Assembly (NCBI GenBank): GCA_964632995.1
Contig: CAZWDL010000202.1
Coordinates: 1-7,795, forward strand
Direction: 5' to 3'
From: CAZWDL01 sp964632995
Lineage (GTDB): Bacteria > Bacteroidota > Bacteroidia > Chitinophagales > Saprospiraceae
Length of the DNA: 7,795 nt
Within the stretch, counting starts at the first letter, position 1. Each line of letters opens with the position of its first letter. Made by a program: the position numbers and the translations under genes. This document shows positions 1 through 6,226 of the stretch, piece after piece. Below the pieces are notes generated by a model. That model was not told the origin of the DNA and made no database searches. It saw only the letters and a list, made by a program, of their open reading frames with translations.

Positions 1-44
1 TTTATTCATTTTTCGGTTTTTAAGCTTGAGAATGTAAATAGGAA

Positions 45-257
45 TTGGCTACAACATCCGGCTATCCGGAAAAAAGTTCCGGATACACAGCTAAATCTAC
101 ATTTTTTCTCTATCCGAAGCAATTCGATCAGCCCGGCCCAGGTCCAGGCGATCCGGAGGACTCAACAACTTCTTTGCAGCCTCCTGGTGATGTGGGTGTA
201 AATGGCGGTCGTTTCGGTGCTGTTGTGGGCGGGCGGCCCCTGTATGCACTCAATTAG
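45..257 (+). pseudogene. Probable remnant of a small Bacteroidota protein with a PGDVxVNGG-type C-terminal tail
   Basis: A 70-codon frame opens with TTG and has no signal peptide, so it is not convincing as an intact gene. Its second half is rich in Pro, Gly and Asp (QPGPGPGDPED, then PPGDVGVNGG). This resembles the tail of short Bacteroidota secreted proteins in which a P-x-D/N-G-G motif precedes a hydrophobic stretch (PID-CTERM-like). Here the hydrophobic stretch is missing in this frame, but it appears in the next frame at 208-237 (VVSVLLWAGG). The original frame then resumes with LYALN and a TAG stop. That pattern fits two compensating indels, one near 204-210 and one in the G/C run at 231-240. 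The region could also be ordinary non-coding sequence. The family link is recognised by eye only. Confidence 0.3.
63..86. repeat. 9-bp perfect inverted repeat
   Basis: TATCCGGAA at 63-71 and TTCCGGATA at 78-86 are exact reverse complements separated by six bases (AAAAAG). A short stem-loop could form. No T-run follows directly (the nearest is a six-T run a little after position 98), so it is not a typical intrinsic terminator. It could belong to the 3' end of a gene to the left of the window, or be a regulatory dyad. Its function is unknown. Confidence 0.45.
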
Positions 258-263
258 AAACCG

Positions 264-746
264 TTACTCTATCCTCTTTTTCATTGTCCAGGATGTCTCG
301 GTTTCTTCGATAATTTCAAAACCGAGGCGTTTGTATAGGTTAGAGGCGTTGTTAGCCTTGTCGACACTTAGCGATAAATAATTAACTCCAATTCTTCGGT
401 ATTCAGAAGCTATCGACTTTATCAATTCGGTCCCAATTCCTCTATTCCGGTATTCAGGTTTGACTGCCATACTTAACTCCGGCGTGTTGTCGTCCACATA
501 ACCAAATCCTTGGTTTTCTTTTGTGAAGAGTCGACCCCAAATCGCTCCGATAAGTTGGTTATTCAACTCAGCCACCAAGGCAATATCATAATTGTCCTTC
601 CCCCAATCGTCGATGTACTTCGATAAGGATCGGTCTTTAATAACATCTCTTGGTAATGGTTCATGTCCATCGGGAATGAAAATGGCTTCGTAGAGCATGT
701 CGCCTAAAAAGCCCGTTTCGTTTCTCTTTATTGCTCTGATGTTCAT
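264..746 (-). CDS. GNAT-family N-acetyltransferase
   Basis: A 160-residue cytoplasmic protein of standard single-domain GNAT length, expected to move an acetyl group from acetyl-CoA to an amine; the substrate cannot be told from sequence. The acetyl-CoA binding motif A spans about residues 90-112, with strand ELSMAV followed by the pyrophosphate loop R100-N-R-G-I-G105. Motif B contains NNASNLYKRLGF (132-143), whose Tyr138 sits at the usual general-acid position. The ATG at 744-746 is chosen because the reading frame upstream has only a TTG at 816-818, inside the 3' end of the DUF1801 gene, and MNIRAIKRNE is a typical GNAT beginning. It lies 34 bp after the DUF1801 stop on the same strand and could be co-transcribed with it. 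Hand-counted lines give about 35-42% GC, lower than the DUF1801 gene, which hints at separate ancestry. Confidence 0.92.
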   Translation of the reverse strand: MNIRAIKRNETGFLGDMLYEAIFIPDGHEPLPRDVIKDRSLSKYIDDWGKDNYDIALVAELNNQLIGAIWGRLFTKENQGFGYVDDNTPELSMAVKPEYRNRGIGTELIKSIASEYRRIGVNYLSLSVDKANNASNLYKRLGFEIIEETETSWTMKKRIE

Positions 747-780
747 TTTCGTTCTGATGCCAAGGATACCGGAATGGCCC

Positions 781-1158
781 TCAGCAATCCGTATCCCCGC
801 TTTTTCGCCAGTGATCAATAGTACGGGCGATAAAAGTCTCGAGGCGGGTAGTCGACAGGTCTGTGCTTTTTCTCACCCGGATACAACCTTTTCCGGTATC
901 GAAGTCTGTCAGGAGCTCCCCGGCGCCTTCCAATTTATTCAGGTCCCCGACATAGAGACTGACGTAGGCGCGTTGGGCATTGAGGTGAAACAAGTTGCGT
1001 TGCCCGTCTCCATAGCACAGCATTTTGTACTGGATGCCTTCTTTCAGTTCGGGACCGTGGGCCTGGATCATTGACCGGATCAGGAGGAGTTGTTCTTTCC
1101 GCCAGTCGTCGTCCAGCGCCTCCAGGTATTCGCCCGGTGTTTCTGCTTTGTACTGCAT
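781..1158 (-). CDS. DUF1801-domain protein (YdhG-like)
   Basis: A 125-residue soluble protein matching the DUF1801 family in length and pattern. Near the N-terminus it has TPGEYLEAL and then a helix ending LLLIRSMI (24-31). The core follows with ELKEGIQYKMLCYG (37-50), a strand block FHLNAQRAYVSLYVGD (57-72), and the characteristic C-terminal KGCIRVRKSTDL (90-101) leading into a last helix. There is no signal peptide or membrane segment. The biochemical role of this family is not established; members are often called YdhG-like or iron-chaperone-like without strong proof. The start is an ATG at 1156-1158. The gene is 81 bp downstream of the esterase gene and 34 bp upstream of the acetyltransferase gene, all on the minus strand. 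Its GC content (about 53-57% in hand-counted lines) is clearly higher than that of both minus-strand neighbours. Confidence 0.87.
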   Translation of the reverse strand: MQYKAETPGEYLEALDDDWRKEQLLLIRSMIQAHGPELKEGIQYKMLCYGDGQRNLFHLNAQRAYVSLYVGDLNKLEGAGELLTDFDTGKGCIRVRKSTDLSTTRLETFIARTIDHWRKSGDTDC

Positions 1159-1239
1159 AGACGTTTCAGCCTTTGAGGTGGTTTAACCCGGATTATGCTT
1201 ATGCAATATGGTAGCCGGTACTCTATTCTTTTCAAATTT

Positions 1240-3066
1240 TTAGTCCTTTAAACCCTTAGCCGCACTGGTTTCACCAAAATAGATGAAGAAATCAAAGTGT
1301 TCATGTATGGGTTCCTCAGCAAATTGATTATCAATAGCCATAGAGCCTATATGCCGCTGTTTAAATCGTTGCTTTTGATAAAACCCCGGTTGATCGGTTA
1401 CACTTTCTTGAAAGTCAAAAAATAAAGGCATTTCATTCTGGTGGCTAAGCAAATACTCAAAACAACCAGGGAAAGGAGGATAGGCGAAATTATTAGCCGT
1501 TAGTTTTCCTCTTCTACCATCAATGGCTTGGTAATACCCTTTTTCAAAAGAAAGCCCAATGGTTTTATAGTCGTCACCATAGTTCTTTTTGAGATGCCAA
1601 CCTACCATATTCCCCAAACGATCAAAATGTGCATTGGCTATATGTGAATTATGTGCCCAGTAGGCTGCCTTGCCCGGCTGCAGGTATTTTTGTACGTACT
1701 GAATATTAGCCGCCATCAAGGAGTCGCGGCTCAAGAAAAAAGGATCTTCGATTTTGCGGTTTAACATCACATTGTTAAAATCAAGATAGTTGTCCACGCT
1801 TTTGGCCATATAGTATAGCCAGTGATAGTTGAGGGCGGGGGTGGCCCCCATAATTGAATTTTGTGATGCCTCGATTTTTGCCAGAGCGGCTTTTGCTTTG
1901 GGTGCGTATAATTTCAGACTGTCACGAAGCCCTTCGAAGTAATTACGCTTTCTCAGTTTTTCTCCTACAGATTGTATGGGCAGGTAGGTAGCCATCAATT
2001 CCTTATGAAGTGCAGGGATGGATTGGCTCAAACTGTCAATCACTTCGATTTCTTCAACTACTCCTTGAATATCGACCCCAATAAAAGACAGTCGTTTCTC
2101 GGGTGAAACGTTTTCATTGTATTGTCTCATCCATTTTACCAGTTCCAGCACCTCTTCGGTACTCCACGTCCAGAAACCGATGTTTTTCACTAGTTCAACC
2201 GGATCACCTTTACCCGTATGAATAAATTCATTGATGCGGTAGCTGGCCCCTACAAGCCCTTCGAGAAAGAACACGGTAAAGCCATGCTTTTCAACCAGGT
2301 ATCGGAACAGGCGGTGCTTCATGGTAAAGATTTCAGATGTTCCATGGGTGGCTTCCCCCAAACCTACGATTTCCGCATCTTTGATTTTTTCACTCAGGAA
2401 ATCCAGGTCTTCCAGCGAAGCATAAGGGTCAATGTGCTGAAAAGGTGTCGAGTGTTTTTTGATGAATACAATATCTTGCTCCGTAGGAAGTTCAGGATTG
2501 AAGCCCGAATCGTCAATTTCTTTTCCGTTAATGAAGAGTTTTATGTTATCTACCCACACCTTTCCTTTGCCATTGAGTTGTATGCCTGCAAACACTTTAT
2601 CTTGGTCAATCTCACGCCCTATGGAGTCGGAAACAACGTATCGTTTCCAATCGCTGCTACCCTTGAGCGAGTCAGCCGCCAGGTTTTTCACGAGGATTTC
2701 TCCTGATTTTTTCTGTTTCCAGGTGAATGGGGAAAAATAACCGTCCGAAACGGAATCCGCTTTAATGTCCATCCCTATCGAAATCGTTCGGATAGGTTCG
2801 GTTAAGTCATAGTCCATCATCCTCAAAAAGGACATGGCGCCCCAACGTTGCTCTGGTTGGGTAGAGCGCACAAGAAGCGATCTCTTACCATCCGTAGATT
2901 GGCTACTATCTGCTCCGAAAAACAGCCCGAACTCTGACCCTGAGTACCATTGCATGGGGATTTCCGTTTCGGGATAGGTGACTTCAAAGGAGGCATTGTA
3001 GAAGATGCTTGATTCTTGATTGCCACAAGCCATGATAAGAAGTACAAGTATGAAAAATGTAGTCAT
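1240..3066 (-). CDS. Erythromycin-esterase-family lipoprotein with N-terminal beta-sandwich domain
   Basis: A 608-residue protein in three parts. Residues 1-14 are a short lipoprotein signal ending in the lipobox IMAC, with Cys14 as the lipidated residue. Residues about 20-180 look like a beta-sandwich or carbohydrate-binding-like domain, ending in the typical strand VWVDNIKLF. Residues about 205-600 form the erythromycin esterase (Ere) domain. Family-conserved residues are present: E238 and H241 in GLGEATHGT, E269 in FFLEG, and H472/H475 in WAHNSHIAN, which correspond to the catalytic Glu/His sites of EreA/EreB. It is much longer than the roughly 400-residue soluble resistance enzymes and is predicted to be membrane-anchored, so macrolide resistance should not be assumed; many Bacteroidota carry such proteins with unknown substrates. 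The gene is AT-richer (about 37-43% GC in sampled lines) than the operon to the right. No good promoter was seen upstream. Confidence 0.92.
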   Translation of the reverse strand: MTTFFILVLLIMACGNQESSIFYNASFEVTYPETEIPMQWYSGSEFGLFFGADSSQSTDGKRSLLVRSTQPEQRWGAMSFLRMMDYDLTEPIRTISIGMDIKADSVSDGYFSPFTWKQKKSGEILVKNLAADSLKGSSDWKRYVVSDSIGREIDQDKVFAGIQLNGKGKVWVDNIKLFINGKEIDDSGFNPELPTEQDIVFIKKHSTPFQHIDPYASLEDLDFLSEKIKDAEIVGLGEATHGTSEIFTMKHRLFRYLVEKHGFTVFFLEGLVGASYRINEFIHTGKGDPVELVKNIGFWTWSTEEVLELVKWMRQYNENVSPEKRLSFIGVDIQGVVEEIEVIDSLSQSIPALHKELMATYLPIQSVGEKLRKRNYFEGLRDSLKLYAPKAKAALAKIEASQNSIMGATPALNYHWLYYMAKSVDNYLDFNNVMLNRKIEDPFFLSRDSLMAANIQYVQKYLQPGKAAYWAHNSHIANAHFDRLGNMVGWHLKKNYGDDYKTIGLSFEKGYYQAIDGRRGKLTANNFAYPPFPGCFEYLLSHQNEMPLFFDFQESVTDQPGFYQKQRFKQRHIGSMAIDNQFAEEPIHEHFDFFIYFGETSAAKGLKD

Positions 3067-3275
3067 AAATAAATTGTAACTATTCAGCAGTTTTGCTCTT
3101 GCTGCTAATGGTTAGAGATGTCAAAAGATTTAGAGATTCAATTCCTATGAATTTTGATGGACGGATCCGGGATATTGGTAGACCAAATTTCTGGTTTCGA
3201 TCATTCGCTTTCGGTTTTAGTTTGGCGCCTCGGTTTTGCATTCTTGGCAATGGCGATAATTTTTTAGGTGCGCGA
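3067..3275. other. Intergenic region without a recognisable gene, between MerC-like and esterase genes
   Basis: This 209-bp gap separates the MerC-like stop from the esterase start, both on the minus strand. Short frames in it encode nothing recognisable and have no plausible start context. No strong hairpin plus T-run terminator was found for the MerC-like gene. A weak complementarity (AGCAG and CTGCT around 3088-3108) is too short to call. No clear TTTG/TAnnTTTG promoter was seen on the minus strand for the esterase gene. Confidence 0.5.
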
Positions 3276-3623
3276 TTACCAGCGCCATAGAACGGCATAC
3301 ATGAACCATTTTCCAAATGACAACTCGAACAGCTCGGCTAAAAGCCCGAAGGCGAACACTACCCACGCCGGCCACAAAACCCATTTGAGGGTGGTGTGGG
3401 TCGTGTGCTGGGCAGAATACCACACTGCCAAAAGACTCAGGCCCAGAAAAACATAGTCCAGCAACGCCCAAAGGCCGTGCCCGTGGGTATGCTCGCCCAT
3501 AGTGCCTTCCAAAACGGGTTTGGCGGCAAAGAATAAGGGCGTCAGGGTACAATGAACAGCACAAAGGCCGCTGGCCGTCGCCCCCAACCAGTCGGAGTAT
3601 TCCATTTTTTCAGTATGATTCAT
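3276..3623 (-). CDS. MerC-domain small integral membrane protein
   Basis: A 115-residue inner-membrane protein with about four hydrophobic segments. The MerC signature is near the N-terminus: SDWLGATASGLCAVHCTLTP, with the Cys21-x3-Cys25 pair in the first membrane segment. A His-rich loop (H45, H47, H49) follows, and H73 and H76 lie in the next loop. No other cysteine is present, so the second cysteine pair of classical mercury transporters is missing. The ATG at 3621-3623 is preferred. The frame extends to a TTG at 3684-3686, but there the AAGGAG sequence directly abuts the TTG, too close to act as a ribosome site. An internal ATG at 3603-3605 is also possible. No other mer genes are present. 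It is transcribed divergently from a TonB receptor and shares its operator array, which suggests a role in uptake or homeostasis of a nutrient metal (zinc or iron are candidates) rather than mercury detoxification. Confidence 0.88.
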   Translation of the reverse strand: MNHTEKMEYSDWLGATASGLCAVHCTLTPLFFAAKPVLEGTMGEHTHGHGLWALLDYVFLGLSLLAVWYSAQHTTHTTLKWVLWPAWVVFAFGLLAELFELSFGKWFMYAVLWRW

Positions 3624-3722
3624 ACTGTGTTTTTGTGTGAAGCGGTTAACTTTACTTTCTTCATATTCTTTTAAATGTGTTGACAACTCCTTGCATGTGT
3701 ACCAGGAAATTTCGCGCTTCCC

Positions 3723-3737
3723 TGCAACTTTGCTGCA
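3723..3737. promoter_or_regulatory. Operator-like 15-bp dyad O1
   Basis: TGCAACTTTGCTGCA matches the array consensus TGCAWCWTTGTTGCA at 14 of 15 positions. It overlaps by two bases the candidate -7 box of the MerC-like gene (3736-3743, minus strand) and extends into the likely transcription start, so a protein bound here would be expected to block transcription. Confidence 0.65.
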
Positions 3738-3743
3738 AAAATA
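3736..3743 (-). promoter_or_regulatory. Candidate Bacteroidota -7 box for the MerC-like gene
   Basis: Read on the minus strand this is TATTTTTG, a full match to the Bacteroidota -7 consensus TAnnTTTG. A canonical TTTG -33 element is not present at the expected distance; GATG at 3763-3766 (minus strand), inside O2, is at the right spacing (19 bp) but matches only two of four positions. Transcription would start near 3729, about 105 bases before the chosen start codon. Confidence 0.5.
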
Positions 3744-3749
3744 GCCAAT

Positions 3750-3786
3750 ATATTAATTAATGCATCTTTGTTGCATTAATTAATAT
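3750..3786. repeat. 15-bp perfect inverted repeat enclosing operator O2
   Basis: ATATTAATTAATGCA (3750-3764) and TGCATTAATTAATAT (3772-3786) are exact reverse complements around a 7-base centre (TCTTTGT). The centre of symmetry, 3768, is also the centre of operator O2, so the AT-rich arms extend the operator dyad outward. It may be an extended binding site for two stacked dimers, an easily melted or cruciform-forming segment between divergent promoters, or both. It is too far from any stop codon to be a terminator. Confidence 0.8.
3761..3775. promoter_or_regulatory. Operator-like 15-bp dyad O2
   Basis: TGCATCTTTGTTGCA fits the array consensus TGCAWCWTTGTTGCA at all 15 positions. It starts 38 bp after O1 and covers the expected -33 position of the MerC-like promoter. 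It also forms the core of the large inverted repeat at 3750-3786. Confidence 0.65.
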
Positions 3787-3815
3787 CATGGAAACAATAT
3801 TAACCCGCCATTTCA

Positions 3816-3830
3816 TGCATTAATGTTGCA
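3816..3830. promoter_or_regulatory. Operator-like 15-bp dyad O3
   Basis: TGCATTAATGTTGCA keeps the TGCA-N7-TGCA frame and the GTTGCA right half; it is the most diverged copy, differing from O4 at three positions. It starts 55 bp after O2 and 38 bp before O4. It covers the expected -33 position for the receptor promoter (GTTG at 3825-3828). Confidence 0.6.
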
Positions 3831-3848
3831 AAAAAGAAAATTCGCGCC

Positions 3849-3855
3849 TATATTG
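3849..3855 (+). promoter_or_regulatory. Candidate -7 box for the TonB receptor operon
   Basis: TATATTG is a one-base-short variant of TAnnTTTG. It is 20 bp downstream of GTTG (3825-3828), and it is the mirror image of the MerC-like -7 box about the array centre, overlapping the first two bases of O4 in the same way. An alternative is TGCATTTG at 3865-3872 (seven of eight consensus positions), which lies 20 bp after TTCG at 3841-3844. Either would give a short leader before the ATG at 3902. The sequence alone does not decide between them. Confidence 0.4.
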
Positions 3856-3868
3856 CAACATTGTTGCA
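3854..3868. promoter_or_regulatory. Operator-like 15-bp dyad O4 (perfect palindrome)
   Basis: TGCAACATTGTTGCA is a perfect 7-1-7 palindrome: arms TGCAACA and TGTTGCA around a single T. This is the best copy of the array and shares the 7-1-7 geometry of Fur-superfamily operators (Fur, Zur, PerR), although the half-site sequence is not the classical TGATAAT. It overlaps both candidate -7 boxes of the receptor promoter, as expected for a repressor site. Confidence 0.7.
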
Positions 3869-3901
3869 TTTGAATTCGAATTCTAACCTAATCCTGTCGC
3901 C

Positions 3902-6214
3902 ATGAATCCAGTTTTCCGAAAGACTATCCTTTGTTTGCTAGTAACAATGGGGCTACAGACGCTTAGCGTGGCCCAATCATCTGTGAGCGGCGTGGTGCTC
4001 AATGTAGAGAACCAGGCGCCCCTGGAAGGAGCGACCGTCCAAAGTATTTCCAATGGACAAGGCACGATAACGGATGAGTACGGTCGCTTCCGCATCGAAG
4101 CATCGGATTCACTTTTGATCAGTTACTTGGGGTTTGAACCGCTCCGGGTCGCCATAGAACCGGGGACGGATTTAACCTTGCGATTGCGGCCCCGGGCCCA
4201 GGAAATCCAGCAGGTGGTGATCAATGCGCTGGAAGGAAAGAAGCGTTTGATAGAAACGCCGGCCGCCATAGCGCGACTGACAACGCAGGAAATCGACCGT
4301 TTCCTGCTCGTTTCCCCTCAGCAGACTTTCAGCACCCTGCCGGGCGTCAAGATCGAATCGACTACCATTGGGCGCTACCGGGTGCGCATTCGCGGCGGCA
4401 ATCTGGGGATTGTCGGGCACAGTGACAACTATAAGTCTTACTGGAACGGCATTCCCATCACTTTTGCCGACGGGTTCAGTCCCCTCGCCTATTTCGATTT
4501 TGGCAGCGTCGGAGCTGCCAACGTTATCCGGGGGCCTTCGGGCAGTATTTACGGGGCCGGCCTGAGCGGAGTCGTACTGTTTGAAAACAAAGCGCCTTCC
4601 TACCGGGAGACGAGTCTGGCCGTCGACGGCTTGCTGGGCTCATTCGGTACGCATCGCTACGGGATGACCTTTCAAAGCGGGGGCGACAAGGGAGATATCC
4701 GGCTGGGCTATGCCAACGTGCATACCGACGGTTACCGGGAGGAAGCCTTCTCAGATAATGCGTTCATCAATTTATCGGCCCGGTTGTTCCCCTCCGACAA
4801 ACAGGCGGTTTCTATCATCGCTCAGTTTATGGATCGCGCTTACGGTATCCCCGGAAATATCGACGCGGACCGGGTGAAAGAAAATCCCCGGCAACCTAAT
4901 TTCGCACCTGAACTCGATAACGGCGTAGTAGGCCGTAATCTGCTCATCGGAATGGCTCATGACTACCGGTTCAATGACCGGTGGGAGAACACCACGTCCT
5001 TTAGCTACCAGGTTTATGAGGGCACCTTTCTGATCGGAAACGACTTTTTTCAGGTGGCGGATCAAAGCCTGATACCCAGTTTCTCTTTGCGAACCTCGAC
5101 GGCCTATCGTTTTCAAGCCTTTGGCGGCTACGACGCCCGCTTTGTTTTTGGCGGGGAGTTCACCCGGGGAGTTAATGAAGTAGATGAATTCACGGAGGGT
5201 TTCAACAGCCCGATCTTCAGTTCGCGAAACTCGCTGGATCGCTCGCTGCTGGCCTTCGGACAGCTGGAATTTGATCTGCCCTGGGATCTCAACCTTACCC
5301 TTGGAGGTAGTTTCAACAATTTCTACCTCGAATTCGAGGAACGGCTCGCTGAAACGCCCGTACCGCAATTCGACCGTGAGGTCAATGACTTTTCCCCCAG
5401 AATTGCATTGGTGAAAAAAATAAATGACCGGCTTTTCCTTTTCGGCAATATTGCCAAAGGGTTCACCCCGCCGCCCCGCGGCGCCATCGACAACGACGGG
5501 GAAAATGTTAATGCCGATCTGCAATCGACTACCGGCTGGAACAAAGAGGTCGGACTTAGGGGGCGTTTTTTCGAGGATCGCTTCCAGTTCGACCTCGTAG
5601 TGTACCGGCTCGATGAAACGAACGTCATCGTGCCGCGCGTGGCCAGTAATATTGGCGGCATCGATCGCATTCGAAATGAAAATGCCGGCGCTATCGACCG
5701 GCAAGGCGTCGAATTGGGTGTCCAATACTTTCTGGCCAACGACCCGGCAAAACCCATCTCGCTGGCCAGATTCTGGTCGAGCTACACCTACATGGACCAC
5801 CGCTTTGAATCTTACAACACGATCGCAATCGACGACAGCAACAACCCGTCCGAGGTCAACTTCGACGGCAACAAAATCCCGGGAGTGCATCCTCACACCG
5901 TCGTACTCGGATTCGATGTGGCCACCCGGCCCGGATTTTACCTGAATACCACGTATTCCTACTTCGGCGAGATCTATCTGAACAACGCCAATACAGTTAC
6001 CGACGACGCTTATCAATTATGGGATAGCCGGCTGGGACTGCGCCGAGCCTTGGGGCGTCGTTTTCAGTTGGATGTGTACGGCGGCGTCAACAATCTGCTG
6101 GATGACGATTACAGCTCCATGCACGCCCTGAACGCCAGTTTCGGCGCCTTTTTCGATCCGGCGCCCGGCCGCAATTACTACGGCGGCCTCACCTTAAAAT
6201 ATTTAATTCGTTAA
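3902..6214 (+). CDS. TonB-dependent outer-membrane receptor (FecA-like, with CarboxypepD_reg-like domain)
   Basis: A 770-residue outer-membrane active transporter that imports a metal chelate or similar ligand using TonB energy. Residues 1-25 are a signal peptide, probably cleaved after SVAQ. Residues about 27-95 form a CarboxypepD_reg-like domain (SGVVLNVENQAPLEGATV, then ITDEYGRFRI and LLISYLGFEPL), typical of Bacteroidota receptors. A TonB-box-like segment IQQVVINA (102-109) follows. The plug domain spans about 115-230, with TLPGVKIES, the VRIRGG motif (161-166), VIRGPSGSIYGAGLSGVV (208-225) and NGIPITFADG. The rest is the 22-strand barrel, with conserved NIAKGFTPPP and a C-terminal VNNLLDDDYSS followed by a final strand. 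It is the first gene of an operon with two binding lipoproteins and is divergent from the MerC-like gene behind the four-site operator array. The ligand cannot be named from sequence; an iron-siderophore, zinc or cobalamin-type substrate are all possible. Confidence 0.95.
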   Translation: MNPVFRKTILCLLVTMGLQTLSVAQSSVSGVVLNVENQAPLEGATVQSISNGQGTITDEYGRFRIEASDSLLISYLGFEPLRVAIEPGTDLTLRLRPRAQEIQQVVINALEGKKRLIETPAAIARLTTQEIDRFLLVSPQQTFSTLPGVKIESTTIGRYRVRIRGGNLGIVGHSDNYKSYWNGIPITFADGFSPLAYFDFGSVGAANVIRGPSGSIYGAGLSGVVLFENKAPSYRETSLAVDGLLGSFGTHRYGMTFQSGGDKGDIRLGYANVHTDGYREEAFSDNAFINLSARLFPSDKQAVSIIAQFMDRAYGIPGNIDADRVKENPRQPNFAPELDNGVVGRNLLIGMAHDYRFNDRWENTTSFSYQVYEGTFLIGNDFFQVADQSLIPSFSLRTSTAYRFQAFGGYDARFVFGGEFTRGVNEVDEFTEGFNSPIFSSRNSLDRSLLAFGQLEFDLPWDLNLTLGGSFNNFYLEFEERLAETPVPQFDREVNDFSPRIALVKKINDRLFLFGNIAKGFTPPPRGAIDNDGENVNADLQSTTGWNKEVGLRGRFFEDRFQFDLVVYRLDETNVIVPRVASNIGGIDRIRNENAGAIDRQGVELGVQYFLANDPAKPISLARFWSSYTYMDHRFESYNTIAIDDSNNPSEVNFDGNKIPGVHPHTVVLGFDVATRPGFYLNTTYSYFGEIYLNNANTVTDDAYQLWDSRLGLRRALGRRFQLDVYGGVNNLLDDDYSSMHALNASFGAFFDPAPGRNYYGGLTLKYLIR

Positions 6215-6226
6215 ACGGAACAAGCT

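Noticed and set aside
1..198. A stop-free stretch in frame 1 reaching the left edge (stop at 199-201) that could be the end of a gene entering from the left
   Set aside because: Its 66 codons show no recognisable motif, it is AT-rich at the edge, and it overlaps the better-explained remnant in another frame. It cannot be excluded without upstream sequence.
747..818. N-terminal extension of the acetyltransferase to a TTG at 816-818
   Set aside because: The extra 24 residues overlap the DUF1801 coding end and precede the first GNAT strand; the ATG at 746 gives a normal family length.
1159..1239. A possible promoter for the DUF1801 gene: TTTG, 19 bp, then TACCATAT on the minus strand
   Set aside because: The -7 part matches TAnnTTTG poorly (only TA and one T), so it is not better than chance in AT-rich DNA.
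2218..2706. A 162-codon plus-strand frame opposite the esterase gene
   Set aside because: It is fully antisense to the esterase lipoprotein and its translation shows no domain or secretion signal.
3624..3686. N-terminal extension of the MerC-like protein to a TTG at 3684-3686
   Set aside because: The AAGGAG at 3687-3692 touches the TTG with no spacer, the extra 21 residues are hydrophilic and not part of the MerC domain, and an ATG with an A-rich upstream stretch exists at 3623.
4772..6016. A 414-codon open frame on the minus strand, antisense to the receptor gene
   Set aside because: It lies wholly opposite a well-supported TonB receptor, has no recognisable domain, and its length is explained by the GC-rich codon pattern of the sense gene.
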